A program made the translations under genes and the position numbers. A DNA stretch of 12,367 bases. Source: Bryobacterales bacterium (GTDB lineage Bacteria; Acidobacteriota; Terriglobia; Bryobacterales; Bryobacteraceae). Below the pieces are notes generated by a model, which was not told the origin of the DNA, made no database searches, and worked only from the letters and a program-made list of their open reading frames with translations. Below, piece after piece: positions 6,433 through 12,367 of this stretch. The first letter of the stretch is position 1; each line of letters begins with the position of its first letter. Location: NCBI GenBank assembly GCA_003132865.1, contig PKYZ01000510.1, positions 1 through 12,367 of the forward strand, in the 5' to 3' direction.

Positions 6433-6777
6433 AGCGGGGCGAGTTTTACCTGGTGTGCAAGCCGGGTTCGCAAGACCCGCGGAAACAGCGTGTGTTCGTC
6501 ATCGTCAGCCGGCAGGCGCTGGCGGATTCGCGGTTCTCGACCTGATCTGTGCTCTGCGTACTCACGGCGCGATGGCTTGAGCACCCAGGTCCCAGTGGGC
6601 ACGGCAGAGGGCCTGAAAAAAGAGTCGAGCATTCATTGCGATGAGCTGGTGAGCCTCCCGAAGTCCGCTCTGACCCATTATGTCGGCTCGCTCAAGACCG
6701 CCGCGTTGCGAGAACTAAACAGTGCGCTGGCCGTGTCCCTCGGCTTGGAAGACGGACCGTTTGGTATCGGGGCCTAA
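6429..6777 (+). pseudogene. MazF/PemK-family toxin, two frameshifts
   Basis: This is the remnant of an mRNA-cleaving MazF-type toxin. Frame one from GTG 6429 gives [13 protein letters not shown] then [20 protein letters not shown], the family's first beta-strands, and stops at 6543. A base lost near 6542 moves reading to DLICAL, and another lost near 6554-6556 moves it to [15 protein letters not shown]. From there it runs cleanly through [16 protein letters not shown] and [16 protein letters not shown] to the TAA at 6775. Joining the three frames recreates a toxin of about 116 residues, a normal family length. Both losses fall in the same 15-base stretch and neither is in a long homopolymer. 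The first break truncates the toxin after 38 codons, so it should be inactive, in keeping with the broken antitoxin next to it. Confidence 0.8.
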
Positions 6778-6790
6778 TTGAAACGGCGCC

Positions 6791-8434
6791 TTACCGGCCT
6801 GCCCCGCGCAGCACCTTCCCCGGCAGCGCATTCGTCATCTTCCCTTCTTCGATCACCGGCACGCCATTAACCAGCACGAAGCGCATGCCCTCTGAAAGCT
6901 GATTCGGATTCTCAAAGGTTGCCCGGTCGCGAATGGTCTCCGGATCGAAGACCACCACGTCGGCCCACATGCCTTCTTTCAAAACGCCGCGATCCGCCAG
7001 CCGCATGCGCCCGGCGGGCAACGCGCTGAACTTGCGAATGGCATCCGGGAGCGTCAGCTTCTTTTCCTCCCGCACGTACTTGCGCAGGATGCGTGGGAAC
7101 GTCCCGTAGGCGCGCGGATGCGGGTGCTCTTTCCCCAGCAGCCCATCCGGCGCGGTCCCTTCCGAATCGTTGCAGATCGAAACCCACGGCTGCTGGAGCG
7201 CCAGGGCGATGTCCGGCTCCGACATCATGAAGATCGCCACGTTGGTGTAGGCCTGGTCTTCGATCAGCAGGTCGAAGATGGTGTCGAACGGATCTTTTCC
7301 CCAGAGCTTGGCAATCTCCGCGAGGGTCTTGCCCTGCAACGGCAGCAGCTTCGGGTTCTGTACCGCGCCGATCAGGAAGGATTCCGGCCCGGTGACCTCC
7401 TGCCACTCGTTCTCCCAGTTGCCGCCCGGCGTCTCCATCTCCTTGCGAATGCGCGCGCGGATGGCCGGATCCTTCAGCCGCTCGATCAGCTTCGCGTCGC
7501 CGCCGTCGTGCGCCCATGGCGGGATAATCGCCGAAAACGTGTTGAACCCGGCGGGGTAGGCGTAAGTATCCGCCGTGATGTCCACGCCCGCAGCGCGCGC
7601 CTGCTGAATATGCGCGATCACCTCCGCCATGCGCCCCCAATTGGCTTTGCCGGCTGTTTTCAGATGCCAGATCTCCACCGGAATGCGGGCCTCGCGGCCG
7701 ATCCGGATAGCTTCATCCAGCGCGGGAATGATGGCGTCGGCTTCGCTGCGCATGTGCGTCGCGTAGATGCCGCCGTACTTGGCGGCCTCAGCGGCCAGCG
7801 CGATCAGTTCTTCGGTAGTCGCGTACGGAGCGGGCGCGTATTGCAACGCGCTCGACACGCCCACCGCGCCGTCGCGCATCGCCTCGCGCACCAGGGTCTT
7901 CATGCGCTCCAGCTCCGCCGCATTCGGCGCGCGGTCGTCGTCGCCCAGCACCATGCGGCGCACCTCGGTCGCGCCTACATAGCTCGCCAGGTTGATTCCC
8001 AAGCCCTGCTTTTCCAGGCGCGCGAAGTAGTCGCCGAAAGTCCGCCAATCGGGCCGTATCCCGTAATGCTCGTACCCCACTTGATCGGCCTTCAGGATGG
8101 CTTCGTTGACCGGCGCGATGGACCCGCCTTCGCCCGTGATTTCGGTCGTGATCCCCTGATAGATCTTCGAGGGCAGATGCGGATTCACCAGGATGGTCAG
8201 CTCGGATTGGCCCAGCATGTCGATGAATCCCGGCGCTACCACCATGCCGTGCGCATCGATGGTGCGCTTCGCGGGCGCGTCCTTCAGATTGCCGATGGAG
8301 GCGATCCTCCCCTGCCGGATGCCGATGTCCCCGGAGTACCACGGCGAACCGGTTCCGTCGATGATCCGGCCGTTTTGGATCACCACATCATATGGGTTGG
8401 CGGCCAGTAGAAAGAACGCAAGCAGCAGCACCAT
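6791..8434 (-). CDS. Secreted D-aminoacylase-like amidohydrolase with altered metal site
   Basis: Amidohydrolase-superfamily protein of the N-acyl-D-amino-acid deacylase group, whose known members hydrolyse N-acyl-D-amino acids. The N-terminus MVLLLAFFLLAAN is a short signal-peptide-like segment without the usual basic residues. The composite beta domain follows (DVVIQNGRIIDGTGSPW at 16-32; VVAPGFID at 65-72). Canonical members then have HxH; here it is MLGQSEL (73-79), so both ligands are absent. The metal-binding Cys of the family is also replaced, in TTEITGEGG (96-104). His227 (ATHMRSEAD), His257 (EIWHLKTAG) and Asp423 (SICNDSEG) remain. The ending GMWADVVVFDPETI is typical. The 547-residue frame is intact. 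The ATG at 8434 is the only start because a stop lies just upstream, and GGTGA precedes it by nine bases. It could be a mononuclear-metal enzyme with a shifted substrate range. Confidence 0.85.
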   Translation of the reverse strand: MVLLLAFFLLAANPYDVVIQNGRIIDGTGSPWYSGDIGIRQGRIASIGNLKDAPAKRTIDAHGMVVAPGFIDMLGQSELTILVNPHLPSKIYQGITTEITGEGGSIAPVNEAILKADQVGYEHYGIRPDWRTFGDYFARLEKQGLGINLASYVGATEVRRMVLGDDDRAPNAAELERMKTLVREAMRDGAVGVSSALQYAPAPYATTEELIALAAEAAKYGGIYATHMRSEADAIIPALDEAIRIGREARIPVEIWHLKTAGKANWGRMAEVIAHIQQARAAGVDITADTYAYPAGFNTFSAIIPPWAHDGGDAKLIERLKDPAIRARIRKEMETPGGNWENEWQEVTGPESFLIGAVQNPKLLPLQGKTLAEIAKLWGKDPFDTIFDLLIEDQAYTNVAIFMMSEPDIALALQQPWVSICNDSEGTAPDGLLGKEHPHPRAYGTFPRILRKYVREEKKLTLPDAIRKFSALPAGRMRLADRGVLKEGMWADVVVFDPETIRDRATFENPNQLSEGMRFVLVNGVPVIEEGKMTNALPGKVLRGAGR

Positions 8435-8496
8435 GCGAGTGTATCACCAGTAGGACAGGCCAGGAGCCCCGTCCCCCGGCGGTAGAATGAAGTCTT
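8435..8496. promoter_or_regulatory. Divergent promoter region with possible near-leaderless starts
   Basis: These 62 bases must carry the promoters of both flanking genes. For the + strand gene, TAGAAT at 8483-8488 ends eight bases before its GTG. For the - strand gene, TGATACACT ends three bases before its ATG. If these are real -10 elements, both messages would begin at or next to the start codon. No convincing -35 is seen for either. Confidence 0.35.
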
Positions 8497-9393
8497 GTGC
8501 ACCGTTTCGTTCTCCACAATGAAGAAATCCGGGATGCCTCCGATAAGCTGCTCGCGCCGGGACAGGTAGGGCTGCTCTCCGGCTGGGGCGTCTTCAGCAC
8601 CATCCGCGTGGTCGACGGCGTGCTTTTTGCCTTCGAGCGCCACTGGGCCCGCATGCGCAAGGACGCCGCAGCGCTGCGCGTGCCTCTCCCGCCCGACCCG
8701 GAACTGGTCCGCCGCAAGCTGCTCGAACTGGTGGAGGCCAACCAGGCGTTCCACGCCACCTTGCGCGTCGTGGTGGTCCGCAATACCGGCGGCATGTGGG
8801 AGGGGCCGGGCATGGGCCGCGCCAGCGACCTGATCGCGCTCACCTCCGCCACCAAGGAATGGGGCAGCGGTGTGCGGCTCTGCTACACGCCACACGCGCG
8901 CTATGCGGCCGGCCAGTTCGCCGGCGCCAAGATCCTGTCGTGGGCCATGAACCTGACTTGGCTCGAAATGGCGCAGAACCGCGGCTTCGACGAAACCATC
9001 CTCTTGAACGAGCGCGGCGAGGTGGCCGAGTGCACTTCGGCGAATATCTTCGCCGCCGAAGGCGACCGCGTGTGGACCCCGCCGCTCAGTTCGGGTTGCC
9101 TGCCGGGCGTGACTCGCGAACTGTTGCTGCACGAGATCCACGTGCCGGGGTACACCATTGAAGAAAGGGCGCTGGCGCCCGCTGACCTGGAACGCGCCGC
9201 CGAGGTCTTCATTACTTCCACTACCCGCAACCTGCTGCCCGCGGTTGAAATCGAGGGCCGCACCATACCGCATTCCGGCGGGGCCTGCGCCGCCTTCGAG
9301 ACCGCGTTCACCGCTTACATCGATGCTTACGTGGACGCTTACGTCGCCCGTAGCATCGCCGATGGCAAGGAGGCGCCCGCCGCGCGGTTATGA
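8497..9393 (+). CDS. PLP-dependent class IV aminotransferase
   Basis: Fold-type IV pyridoxal-phosphate enzyme, a class that includes branched-chain aminotransferase, D-amino-acid transaminase and aminodeoxychorismate lyase. The N-terminal GWGVFSTIRVVDGVLFAFERH (30-50, with S where E or D is usual in GVFETIR) places the substrate domain. Lys145, in FAGAKILSW, is at the position of the PLP-binding lysine. LLNERGEVAECTSANIF (169-185) is the family's second signature, with Glu178 near the cofactor nitrogen. GCLPGVTRELLL and VFITSTTRNLLPAV follow at the usual positions. The 298-residue length fits. Which substrate it uses cannot be read from these motifs. The GTG start gives MHRFVLHNEEI, a natural beginning, although no clear ribosome site precedes it. 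The last bases overlap the next gene's ATG (ATGA). Confidence 0.88.
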   Translation: MHRFVLHNEEIRDASDKLLAPGQVGLLSGWGVFSTIRVVDGVLFAFERHWARMRKDAAALRVPLPPDPELVRRKLLELVEANQAFHATLRVVVVRNTGGMWEGPGMGRASDLIALTSATKEWGSGVRLCYTPHARYAAGQFAGAKILSWAMNLTWLEMAQNRGFDETILLNERGEVAECTSANIFAAEGDRVWTPPLSSGCLPGVTRELLLHEIHVPGYTIEERALAPADLERAAEVFITSTTRNLLPAVEIEGRTIPHSGGACAAFETAFTAYIDAYVDAYVARSIADGKEAPAARL

Positions 9394-9611
9394 CGGTCAG
9401 TTGCCCGGACTGCGGTAGCCGGTACCTGCGCGCGAGCCGGTGCCGGGCTCTGCGAGAAAAGCAATCTCGTGGGCATTTCCCCGCTACGCTGCGGCAACTG
9501 CGGGACCCGGTTCGTGGCCCGAACCTGGAACCTTTCCGTCTTCACTCACAGCCGCACTCCGGAGGAGGCTGCGGATCCGGCATGCCGCGAACCCAGGAAC
9601 GCAGGTATTAG
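9390..9611 (+). pseudogene. Small zinc-ribbon protein, frameshifted
   Basis: The ATG overlaps the aminotransferase stop in an ATGA, indicating translational coupling. The frame starts MTVSCPDCGSRYLRASRCRAL, with CPDCG as the first zinc knuckle, but then loses its pattern. One frame over, from about 9460, the sequence reads NLVGISPLRCGNCGTRFVAR and TWNLSVFTH, supplying the second knuckle CGNC and an aromatic end. Small proteins of the form CPxCG-basic linker-CxxC are common as unassigned genes in acidobacteria. The break fits an extra A in the AAAA run at 9457-9460, so slippage or a read error is possible. The unshifted frame ends at 9611, converging on the peptidase stop with a four-base overlap. 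The natural C-terminus after the break is unclear. Confidence 0.55.
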
Positions 9612-11002
9612 GATTTCCCCGCGGCACCCAGCGTCTCCATCGCCTTGTCGAGAGCCGCGTCCCGGCCGCTTTCCAGCTCTTCGCGCGAGAAGAAGGGCAC
9701 ACGAACGTCCGGCGGCACACCCGGCCCGTCAAAAGCTTTGCCGTCCTTGGTCAGGTAAACCTCATTGGGCAGGCCAAAGCTCCAGCCGTTGGGAAGCGTG
9801 CGTCCCAGGACATCCGAGAACACGCCCTGCGTGTTCAGGCCGATCCGCGTCACACGCGGTTCGCGGCCCATCAGAGCCATGGCGAAGGTCTCGCCGGCGC
9901 TGATGGTGTCGGGCCCGGTCAGCAAGACAACTTTGCCGCGGAAGCCAGGCCGCGTGCTGGCGGCTACCCAGGTCTCCTGTGGCGCGGTGAAGTGCAGCGG
10001 CCCGTCCAGGTTGTTGCGCGTCACTTTGCTATAGGCCAGATACTTTTCGCCGGTCAGCCGCGAAGCGATCTCCACGCCCAGAGGGTCTGCGCCGCCCGAG
10101 TTGCGCCGCACATCGATCGCCAGCCCGCGGAATTGCTGCGCGTCCCGCAAAACCGAGTCCAGCGCCGACTGTAGCGCCAGCAGTTCATTCGCGTACGCGC
10201 CAGGCGCGTAGCTGTTGAACGAGTCGACGCGGAGGTAGGCGATCGAGTCCTGCAGCGTCCCGAACTGCACGTGGCCTTGGCAAAATGACTGCAGACCGCC
10301 GCGCACATACTTTGAGCCAATGATCTCCCTTGCTTTCAGCCACCCTTCCGGATCCAGATGGTTCGCGTCGGGACGCCGCCCGTTGAAACGCTGGATGCCG
10401 CGGGCGGTGATACCCGTGTGCGCATCCTGGAGCGGTTCGATCATCTCCCGAAAAATGCGGAACAATTCTTTCGGCTCGGCCGCCGATGTCACCTGCGGCC
10501 GGAATTGCTTGTCCACGGCCTGCCAGTCCACGTGCCGCAGATCGAAGAAGGCGTAGTGTTCGGCAAACGTCTGCCAGAAGATCGCGTAATTCTTCTGCGG
10601 AGTGTTTTCCGGCTTCTGTTCACAAGCCTTCGGCTTGGCGGAGATCCGGTGCAGGATAATATCCGAGACAGCGCCGTCGAAGTGTACGCGCGCATCGTCT
10701 CCGGACGCCCCTGGCAGAAAGTGGACTAAATCGCCGTCTACCGTGAAGACGCCCGCCCGCTCGCCGGTAGCGCCGGACTTGCGCGTGCCAGTCGAGGAAG
10801 GCACGCAACTTATGGAGGTGATCTCGAACACGCTCAGGCTGTCGCCGTGGATCTCGGCCAGTTCACCGTAGCCGTCGGACATCCACAGTCCGTCCAGAGA
10901 TTGTGCGGCGACTGGCGCGTTGAATGCTGCGCCCAGTAGAGTGACCCCCATGCTCGCGGTCCAAATCGCACGCGTCGCGAATGGGTGCATGAGCTTTTTC
11001 AC
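9608..11002 (-). CDS. Secreted S41-family peptidase (C-terminal-processing/tricorn-like core)
   Basis: Serine peptidase of family S41, exported. Residues 1-34 form a signal peptide: basic MKKLMHPFATR, a hydrophobic stretch, then a cleavage-like AAQ-S. Residues 35-125 hold a beta-rich region without a recognised fold. The S41 core begins with FWQTFAEHYAFFDLRHVDW (142-160) and LQDAHTGI (191-198), both characteristic. No clear PDZ domain lies between. GLAIDVRRNSGG (293-304) and GPDTISAGE (363-371) are the core strand and nucleophile loop. Ser368 is the probable nucleophile and Glu371 follows in the expected spacing. Length, 464 residues, is normal. The GTG at 11002 is preferred because it keeps the lysines of the signal peptide. 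The ATG at 10990 is possible, and neither has a clear ribosome site. Its substrate is unknown. Confidence 0.85.
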   Translation of the reverse strand: MKKLMHPFATRAIWTASMGVTLLGAAFNAPVAAQSLDGLWMSDGYGELAEIHGDSLSVFEITSISCVPSSTGTRKSGATGERAGVFTVDGDLVHFLPGASGDDARVHFDGAVSDIILHRISAKPKACEQKPENTPQKNYAIFWQTFAEHYAFFDLRHVDWQAVDKQFRPQVTSAAEPKELFRIFREMIEPLQDAHTGITARGIQRFNGRRPDANHLDPEGWLKAREIIGSKYVRGGLQSFCQGHVQFGTLQDSIAYLRVDSFNSYAPGAYANELLALQSALDSVLRDAQQFRGLAIDVRRNSGGADPLGVEIASRLTGEKYLAYSKVTRNNLDGPLHFTAPQETWVAASTRPGFRGKVVLLTGPDTISAGETFAMALMGREPRVTRIGLNTQGVFSDVLGRTLPNGWSFGLPNEVYLTKDGKAFDGPGVPPDVRVPFFSREELESGRDAALDKAMETLGAAGKS

Positions 11003-11028
11003 TGGCGGGAAGGCGGGCGAAAAAAAAT

Positions 11029-11043
11029 TGGTTCCAAGTGATC
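11029..11043. repeat. TTGGTTCCAAGTGAT near-palindrome, left copy
   Basis: TTGG-TT-CCAA followed by GTGAT. It lies 26 bases upstream of the S41 peptidase start, so it could belong to that promoter. It is paired with a copy at 11615-11629 whose central two bases are complementary (AA) and whose flank is GTGCT. The 11-base core (TTGGTTCCAAG) is present as an exact inverted repeat of the other copy. Confidence 0.55.
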
Positions 11044-11118
11044 CGAAGCTCAGCCTGACCCGACGCCGGCATGTACGGCTCAGAGCTTTGCAGCCGGATC
11101 ACCGGCGATAACTCCTGA

Positions 11119-11132
11119 GCTCCCCGCCGCCC
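11119..11132 (+). repeat. 14-bp direct repeat, copy 1 (GCTCCCCGCCGCCC)
   Basis: An exact second copy is present at 11520-11533 in the same orientation, 401 bases away. The sequence is GC-rich, so chance recurrence is possible, but both copies lie inside the gene-less stretch bounded by the TTGGwwCCAA sites. Confidence 0.5.
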
Positions 11133-11519
11133 CTTTTGAGAGCCACGGATTAACGCCTTGGAAGTCGCCTGCGTGCGCTCCGGCTGGAACCGGCATCTCG
11201 CAACGGCCTTTCGCTCCCCCGTAACGACTGCCCGTTTCCAGGCCGCCATTCCGGGATCGAAGTTCCCGGCCTGCCGCTTCGATGCGTTGCTGAACCTTCG
11301 CCAAGCCCGTTCGGCTTACGGCTCCCTCGCTCTCCCCGGTTAGCCCCGGTTCGGGCGAGATCGCCACCGCAAACCCGTTTCTTGAGCTCCAACTCAGCAA
11401 TCTCAACCAGCCCCCGGATCTCCACTCCCCTTCAGGGCCTTTTGTGCCCCTCCGGATCAAAGCTTCGACCCAGCCACTGATCGAGAGGCTCACCTCCCGA
11501 ATGCGTCCGATTGCCCTTC

Positions 11520-11533
11520 GCTCCCCGCCGCCC
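11520..11533 (+). repeat. 14-bp direct repeat, copy 2 (GCTCCCCGCCGCCC)
   Basis: Exact repeat of the 14 bases at 11119-11132. Confidence 0.5.
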
Positions 11534-11614
11534 GCTCTATTGGAATAGTTTGGGCTGCGGATCAACGTTCCAGGCTCGCTTCGCTTCCGTTCGGCTCGCT
11601 GTTCCTCGAACCTC

Positions 11615-11629
11615 TTGGAACCAAGTGCT
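11615..11629. repeat. TTGGAACCAAGTGCT near-palindrome, right copy
   Basis: TTGG-AA-CCAA followed by GTGCT, preceded by C so that CTTGG and CCAAG can form a tight hairpin. It marks the change from the GC-rich repetitive stretch to the AT-richer patch. Confidence 0.55.
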
Positions 11630-11780
11630 ATGTTGCCTCCAAACAGCCACTACAGTCAAATGAATTTCGCTGCCGCACGCCAGTTTTCCTCAAGATTGTT
11701 GGCGTCTATTTTGTTACAGTTGCAAGACACTCGCTTTGGATTGTTTGTGGATAAAACACGCGGCTTAGGCTTTGTTGTGA

Positions 11781-11975
11781 GGGCTGGAGGCGACTTGGCG
11801 AAGCCCTAGCCTAGCTGACCTTTTGCAGGCCCACCAAAGCGTCGAAGCCTTCGTGGAAGAGTGTGAAGAAGCTCATCGGGATTCGTTACTCGCCCAGAAG
11901 GAACGTGGCGAGCGGGGTTTCCGCGAAGGGCGCCTCACAACCTGGGACGAGGTCAAGCGGCGCAACGATCTGTGA
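11781..11975 (+). pseudogene. Possible antitoxin C-terminal remnant
   Basis: An open frame without a good start encodes about 64 residues. Its second half, from 11853, reads VEECEEAHRDSLLAQKERGE then RGFREGRLTTWDEVKRRNDL. The ending, with a threonine/tryptophan turn and EVKRR, resembles the tails of Phd/RelB-like antitoxins (…EVKRRLGL type). No ATG lies in frame; TTG at 11823 and GTG at 11853 are possible. The stop at 11973 overlaps a GTG that opens a frame with EVFAELPREGRQRAVHSL, loosely like a RelE toxin start. That frame soon loses any pattern. I treat this as a weak candidate for a third decayed toxin-antitoxin pair. Confidence 0.25.
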
Positions 11976-12367
11976 TCGTTCTTTTTGCCGAAGGAGTTCC
12001 GGAAGTGTTTGCGGAGCTTCCACGAGAAGGGCGGCAGCGCGCAGTGCATTCACTTTTCGGTCGCGGCGACCGAGGTTCCCATTACGGCGATTATCCCAGC
12101 AGCGATGCGTCGCGCATGACGCGCCGAGCCTGAAACCGGCACGACCGGAATGTTCCCCAATCTTCAAGAATTGCGACAGCGCCAGAGCGCGGCTTCTTAC
12201 GAATCGAAAGATCCAGGTTCGAACTGCCCGAATACAGTCTGATCGGATGGGCGAGCGATGGAAGGCGGAGCATCTGGGGGAACGCACAAAGCGTCAGAAT
12301 CCGCGGTTCGACATGTGCTATTGAGGCTCGCAGAATGCGGTGACAGTTTTGGTCACAACCAAATGTG
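11976..12367. other. No recognisable gene; short inverted repeat near the end
   Basis: The longest + frame crossing this stretch (153 residues from 11863) is rich in Ser and Arg and lacks domain character, so I do not call it. A perfect 5-bp inverted repeat, GTGAC-N7-GTCAC, is at 12340-12356 close to the window edge. It may belong to something beginning outside the window. Confidence 0.35.

Larger units (their letters stand above)
11003..11780. other. Gene-less stretch with short repeats
   Basis: I find no frame here that looks like a protein on either strand. Open frames of up to 161 residues exist but are low-complexity Arg/Gly/Ser-rich and lack domain patterns or good starts. From 11045 to 11610 the DNA is GC-rich with many short reused words (GGATCA, GCTCCCCGCCG, CGTTCGGCT). 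From about 11630 to 11780 it is clearly AT-richer than the rest of the window. No tRNA or rRNA was recognised. A decayed insertion or an unrecognised RNA cannot be excluded. Confidence 0.5.

Noticed and set aside
7118..8410. Long + strand open frame (430 codons)
   Set aside because: It is antisense to the intact D-aminoacylase-like gene and has the Arg/His-rich composition of a high-GC shadow.
8380..9273. Minus-strand open frame (297 codons) across the aminotransferase
   Set aside because: It is a shadow of the aminotransferase, whose catalytic lysine and signature motifs are in the + frame.
11060..11100. GAGCCGTAC on the minus strand, resembling group II intron domain V
   Set aside because: The rest of the 34-nt domain V pattern, including the GAAA tetraloop and pairing strand, is absent, and no reverse transcriptase is nearby.
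11080..11565. Minus-strand open frame (161 codons) in the gene-less stretch
   Set aside because: It is low-complexity, lacks a ribosome site, and shows no recognisable domain; alternative frames are equally open.
12205..12235. tRNA T-loop-like GGTTCGAAC
   Set aside because: Only three base pairs can form around the loop, and no acceptor, D or anticodon arms fit.
12340..12356. GTGAC-N7-GTCAC as a terminator or insertion sequence end
   Set aside because: The stem is only 5 bp, there is no T-run, and the sequence ends 11 bases later, so it cannot be judged.
1..12367. CRISPR array, integrase or transposase
   Set aside because: No regularly spaced identical repeats and no recombinase motifs were seen on either strand.

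Overview
The window looks like chromosomal DNA from a high-GC acidobacterium, probably of the Solibacter/Bryobacter type. The best evidence is a split ADOP-type permease (acidobacterial duplicated orphan permease: MacB/FtsX-like, with a characteristic soluble N-terminal region and no ATPase gene beside it). Other genes of a kind common in that group are an S41 peptidase and a secreted D-aminoacylase-like amidohydrolase with an altered metal site. The lineage is inferred from family content; no rRNA or taxonomic marker is present.

Layout. Bases 1-106 (-) hold the first 35 codons of a UvrD/PcrA/Rep-type helicase, with its own promoter and a hairpin upstream. A two-gene + strand unit follows: a GT-C-fold membrane glycosyltransferase-like protein (235-1857) and a gamma-glutamylcyclotransferase-like protein (1867-2310). 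Next on the - strand are a ParD/ParE-type toxin-antitoxin pair (2253-2927) and the ADOP permease (2972-5633), which one extra base breaks near 3947. A promoter and palindrome region (5645-5684) precedes it. On the + strand come a tiny glycine-rich membrane protein (5690-5956) and a decayed MazE/MazF-type pair with three single-base frame breaks (6212-6777). The D-aminoacylase-like gene (6791-8434, -) is divergent from a class IV aminotransferase (8497-9393, +) across only 62 bases. The aminotransferase overlaps a small frameshifted zinc-ribbon gene (9390-9611). A secreted S41 peptidase (9608-11002, -) is convergent with it. The last 1.36 kb has no gene I can defend. It contains short repeats, an AT-richer patch and a possible antitoxin tail.

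Themes. Intact long housekeeping or metabolic genes alternate with frame-broken dispensable ones (permease, MazEF, zinc ribbon). That pattern fits gene decay better than uniform sequencing error, though error is not excluded. The D-aminoacylase-like enzyme and the class IV aminotransferase could act in sequence on D-amino acids, but this rests only on their arrangement and family ranges. I did not find a clear undescribed multi-gene defence or mobile system. The strongest leads are the amidohydrolase lacking its HxH site, a 16-bp duplication across the parD start codon, a perfect hairpin over the helicase -35 region, and paired TTGGwwCCAAGTG sites at the edges of the gene-less 11.03-11.63 kb stretch.
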